64,000 nucleotides of DNA, taken from positions 373,106 to 437,105 of the forward strand of contig NZ_KE383866.1 in the NCBI RefSeq assembly GCF_000422505.1, given 5' to 3'. The translations under genes and the position numbers were made by a program. Below, piece after piece: positions 62,539 through 64,000 of the stretch (its first letter is position 1; each line of letters opens with the position of its first letter). Below the pieces are notes generated by a model. It did no database searches. It had not been told where the DNA came from and worked only from the letters and a program-made list of their open reading frames with translations. This DNA is from Paenibacillus pinihumi DSM 23905 = JCM 16419. Its GTDB lineage: Bacteria; Bacillota; Bacilli; Paenibacillales; Paenibacillaceae.

Positions 62539-63141
62539 CTATTTCATTGTTATTTCCCTAAATGCTGCTTTCACGGACTGTTGCTCATTATGGGAGGTAA
62601 CAGCCAACCCTAAGTAGACCGTTTGCGCTATTTCCATTTCATGACTCGAGTATTGTTTCCATGTCTCGCCATCTGTGCTGGAATAACTATGAAAGATATT
62701 TCCGGACCTTTTTAGTCTTAACCAGGTGTTTGGATAATGAATTGGAAATTCTGCGTGCTCTGAGCTATAATCATCCGGATATATGGCAAACGATTCCTCC
62801 CCCATCTTTTCCCGATACTGAAATTCATAACCGCCGTTATTTTTATTCCGGGGGCTATTGTCAGGGAAAACCATGAAGAATACATGCTCACTATCGGCAA
62901 GTAAAGATTTGCGGGCCATAATACCTGCTTTCGTATAAAGATCAGCCATACTAAGGGATTCTAATCTGACGGCTATATCAAAATCATCATGAACCGTTAC
63001 ATAACAAAAATGAAACTGATCTTCAGTCCCCCAGATATCTGCCCCTCCTGCAATGATATCGTACCCTTCATCAGTCTTTTCAATAGAACCTTCCAAAGCA
63101 ACGTTACCAATATCTTGGCTTAAAAAGCTTACTTGACCCAT
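62539..63141 (-). CDS. DUF1349 family protein, concanavalin-like
   Basis: The 200-residue cytosolic protein has the DUF1349 beta-sandwich: FHFCYVTVHDDFDIAVRLES, KAGIMARKSLLADSEHVFFM, PNTWLRLKRSGNIFHSYSST, then DGETWKQY and YLGLAVTSHNE at the end. In carbohydrate-active genomes such domains often bind sugars or act as hydrolases with few studied members. It lies 32 bases after the aldo/keto reductase gene and may be in one unit with it. Confidence 0.85.
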   Translation of the reverse strand: MGQVSFLSQDIGNVALEGSIEKTDEGYDIIAGGADIWGTEDQFHFCYVTVHDDFDIAVRLESLSMADLYTKAGIMARKSLLADSEHVFFMVFPDNSPRNKNNGGYEFQYREKMGEESFAIYPDDYSSEHAEFPIHYPNTWLRLKRSGNIFHSYSSTDGETWKQYSSHEMEIAQTVYLGLAVTSHNEQQSVKAAFREITMK

Positions 63142-63173
63142 ATATACCCCCGTTAACTGCTACGTATTTTTAT

Positions 63174-64000
63174 TTATGGCAATTTTCTGCCTCTTGAACT
63201 TACATAGAGTGAATACCACTCTTCTCTTGTCAGCGTCAGCTTCATCGCCTCACCACTTTTTTGAATACGGTCCGGCCGGATCGTACCCAAAATCGGTTGA
63301 ATACTTGCAGGGTGTCTCATCAGCCATGCTAATAGAATGGCTTCTGCCGATGTCTGCTTTTGCTCGGCCATCTCCTGAACCAGCCGTGCCGTTTCTCGTA
63401 CAGATTCGGACTCACCATCTATATTTCTTCCCGAAAACAGCCCTTGTGCCAAAGAAGCCCATGCTTGTATTTGGATATTTTCAAGACGACAGTAATCCAG
63501 GGTATCTTCCGGGAAATGAGCATGCATGCGTTCATGATGGTTGACAAGCACCCCTGTTTCTAACCAGTCAAGTTTAGCCAGACTCATCTCCAATTGGTTG
63601 ATAATAAAAGGTTCATTAGAATAAGACTGAAGCAATTTGATCTGTGCTGCGTTCATGTTCGAAACACCGAAGTGGCGAACCTTGCCGGACTCTTTTAATT
63701 CACGGATGACTTCGGCAACTTCTTCCGGCTCCATCAGCGGGTCCGGGCGATGCAGCAGCAAGAAATCAATACATTCTACACCAAGTCTTTTTAAGATTCC
63801 ATCAACACTGTTGGAAATATAATCAGAGGAAAAATCATATCTTCCCGGCCTTCCGGGACCTTCCTCAAAACGAATACCGCATTTCGATTGAATGAATATG
63901 CTTTCTCTAAGATCTTTGCGTTCCTTTAAAATTTGGCCGAATACGATTTCTGCCTTCCCGAAAGTATAAATATCCGCATGATCAAAAAAATTGATCCCGA
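63174..64000 (-). CDS. Aldo/keto reductase, N-terminus cut by the right edge
   Basis: The visible about 275 residues belong to the NADPH-dependent aldo/keto reductase family (YdhF-like). The frame enters from base 64000 with GINFFDHADIYTFGKAE, where the catalytic Tyr follows the Asp, and continues RGRP-type text to DFLLLHRPDPLMEPEEVAEV, VRHFGVSNMNAAQIKL, NQLEMSL and PILGTIRPDRI for NADP binding. The C-terminus is complete at 63174. The missing part is about 40 residues. Such enzymes reduce aldehydes or keto sugars. Confidence 0.92.
   Translation of the reverse strand, partial: GINFFDHADIYTFGKAEIVFGQILKERKDLRESIFIQSKCGIRFEEGPGRPGRYDFSSDYISNSVDGILKRLGVECIDFLLLHRPDPLMEPEEVAEVIRELKESGKVRHFGVSNMNAAQIKLLQSYSNEPFIINQLEMSLAKLDWLETGVLVNHHERMHAHFPEDTLDYCRLENIQIQAWASLAQGLFSGRNIDGESESVRETARLVQEMAEQKQTSAEAILLAWLMRHPASIQPILGTIRPDRIQKSGEAMKLTLTREEWYSLYVSSRGRKLP

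Overview
The window looks like a Paenibacillus-type member of the Firmicutes. Ribosome binding sites are strong AAGGAGG-like sequences, several genes start with TTG, and rho-independent terminators are clear. Other pointers are an S-layer-anchored giant glycosidase, a YesM/YesN two-component pair, CUT1 sugar permeases without their own ATPase, and an Fnr whose cysteines sit at the C-terminus as in Bacillus. No rRNA, tRNA, phage, complete insertion sequence or CRISPR array was seen. No species can be named from the sequence alone.

Layout. Bases 1-9.9 kb hold the 5' part of an unrecognised protein that runs off the left edge, an Old Yellow Enzyme, a HAD phosphatase and a YitT-type membrane protein. 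Next come an OmpR-type regulator and histidine kinase followed by a secreted three-repeat protein, and a chemoreceptor placed behind a LuxI/GNAT-like acyltransferase. Bases 10.1-28.5 kb form an apparent beta-glucan use region: a sugar ABC importer, the YesM/YesN pair, a frameshifted tetR, a 2580-residue surface protein joining GH3 and GH30 catalytic modules with carbohydrate-binding modules and three SLH repeats, and a divergent secreted GH5 with a CcpA cre site at its promoter. Bases 28.9-33.1 kb carry three Gfo/Idh/MocA dehydrogenases with an AraC regulator.

Bases 33.2-43.9 kb hold an ABC ATPase, a FadR-type regulator, a LysR regulator divergent from an unusual adenylosuccinate synthetase paralogue, a NlpC/P60 hydrolase, a two-gene chromate transporter, a ThuA-like protein, a BadF-type sugar kinase and HflX. 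Bases 43.9-47.7 kb are a second sugar operon: an MDR dehydrogenase, two sugar epimerase/isomerases and AraC. Bases 48-57.6 kb contain an Fsr-type efflux protein, a HemD-like protein, an SRPBCC protein, an unlisted 24-residue hydrophobic peptide, an ECF sigma/anti-sigma pair with a matching promoter, a decayed DrrA-type ABC ATPase, an NmrA-like protein and a WYL regulator.

Bases 57.6-60.4 kb look like an oxygen-response node. Fnr has a C-X2-C-X4-C cluster at its C-terminus. FNR-type boxes at the same distance from a -10 element lie upstream of fnr, of doxX, and of an apparently non-coding stretch that ends in strong hairpins and a terminator. That stretch is the best candidate here for an undescribed element, an FNR-activated small RNA or riboregulator. 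The last part holds a decayed flavodoxin-like gene, an XRE-cupin regulator with azlC-azlD, a DUF1349-like protein and an aldo/keto reductase cut by the right edge.

All assignments come from reading motifs and context. No database search, folding program or expression data was used.
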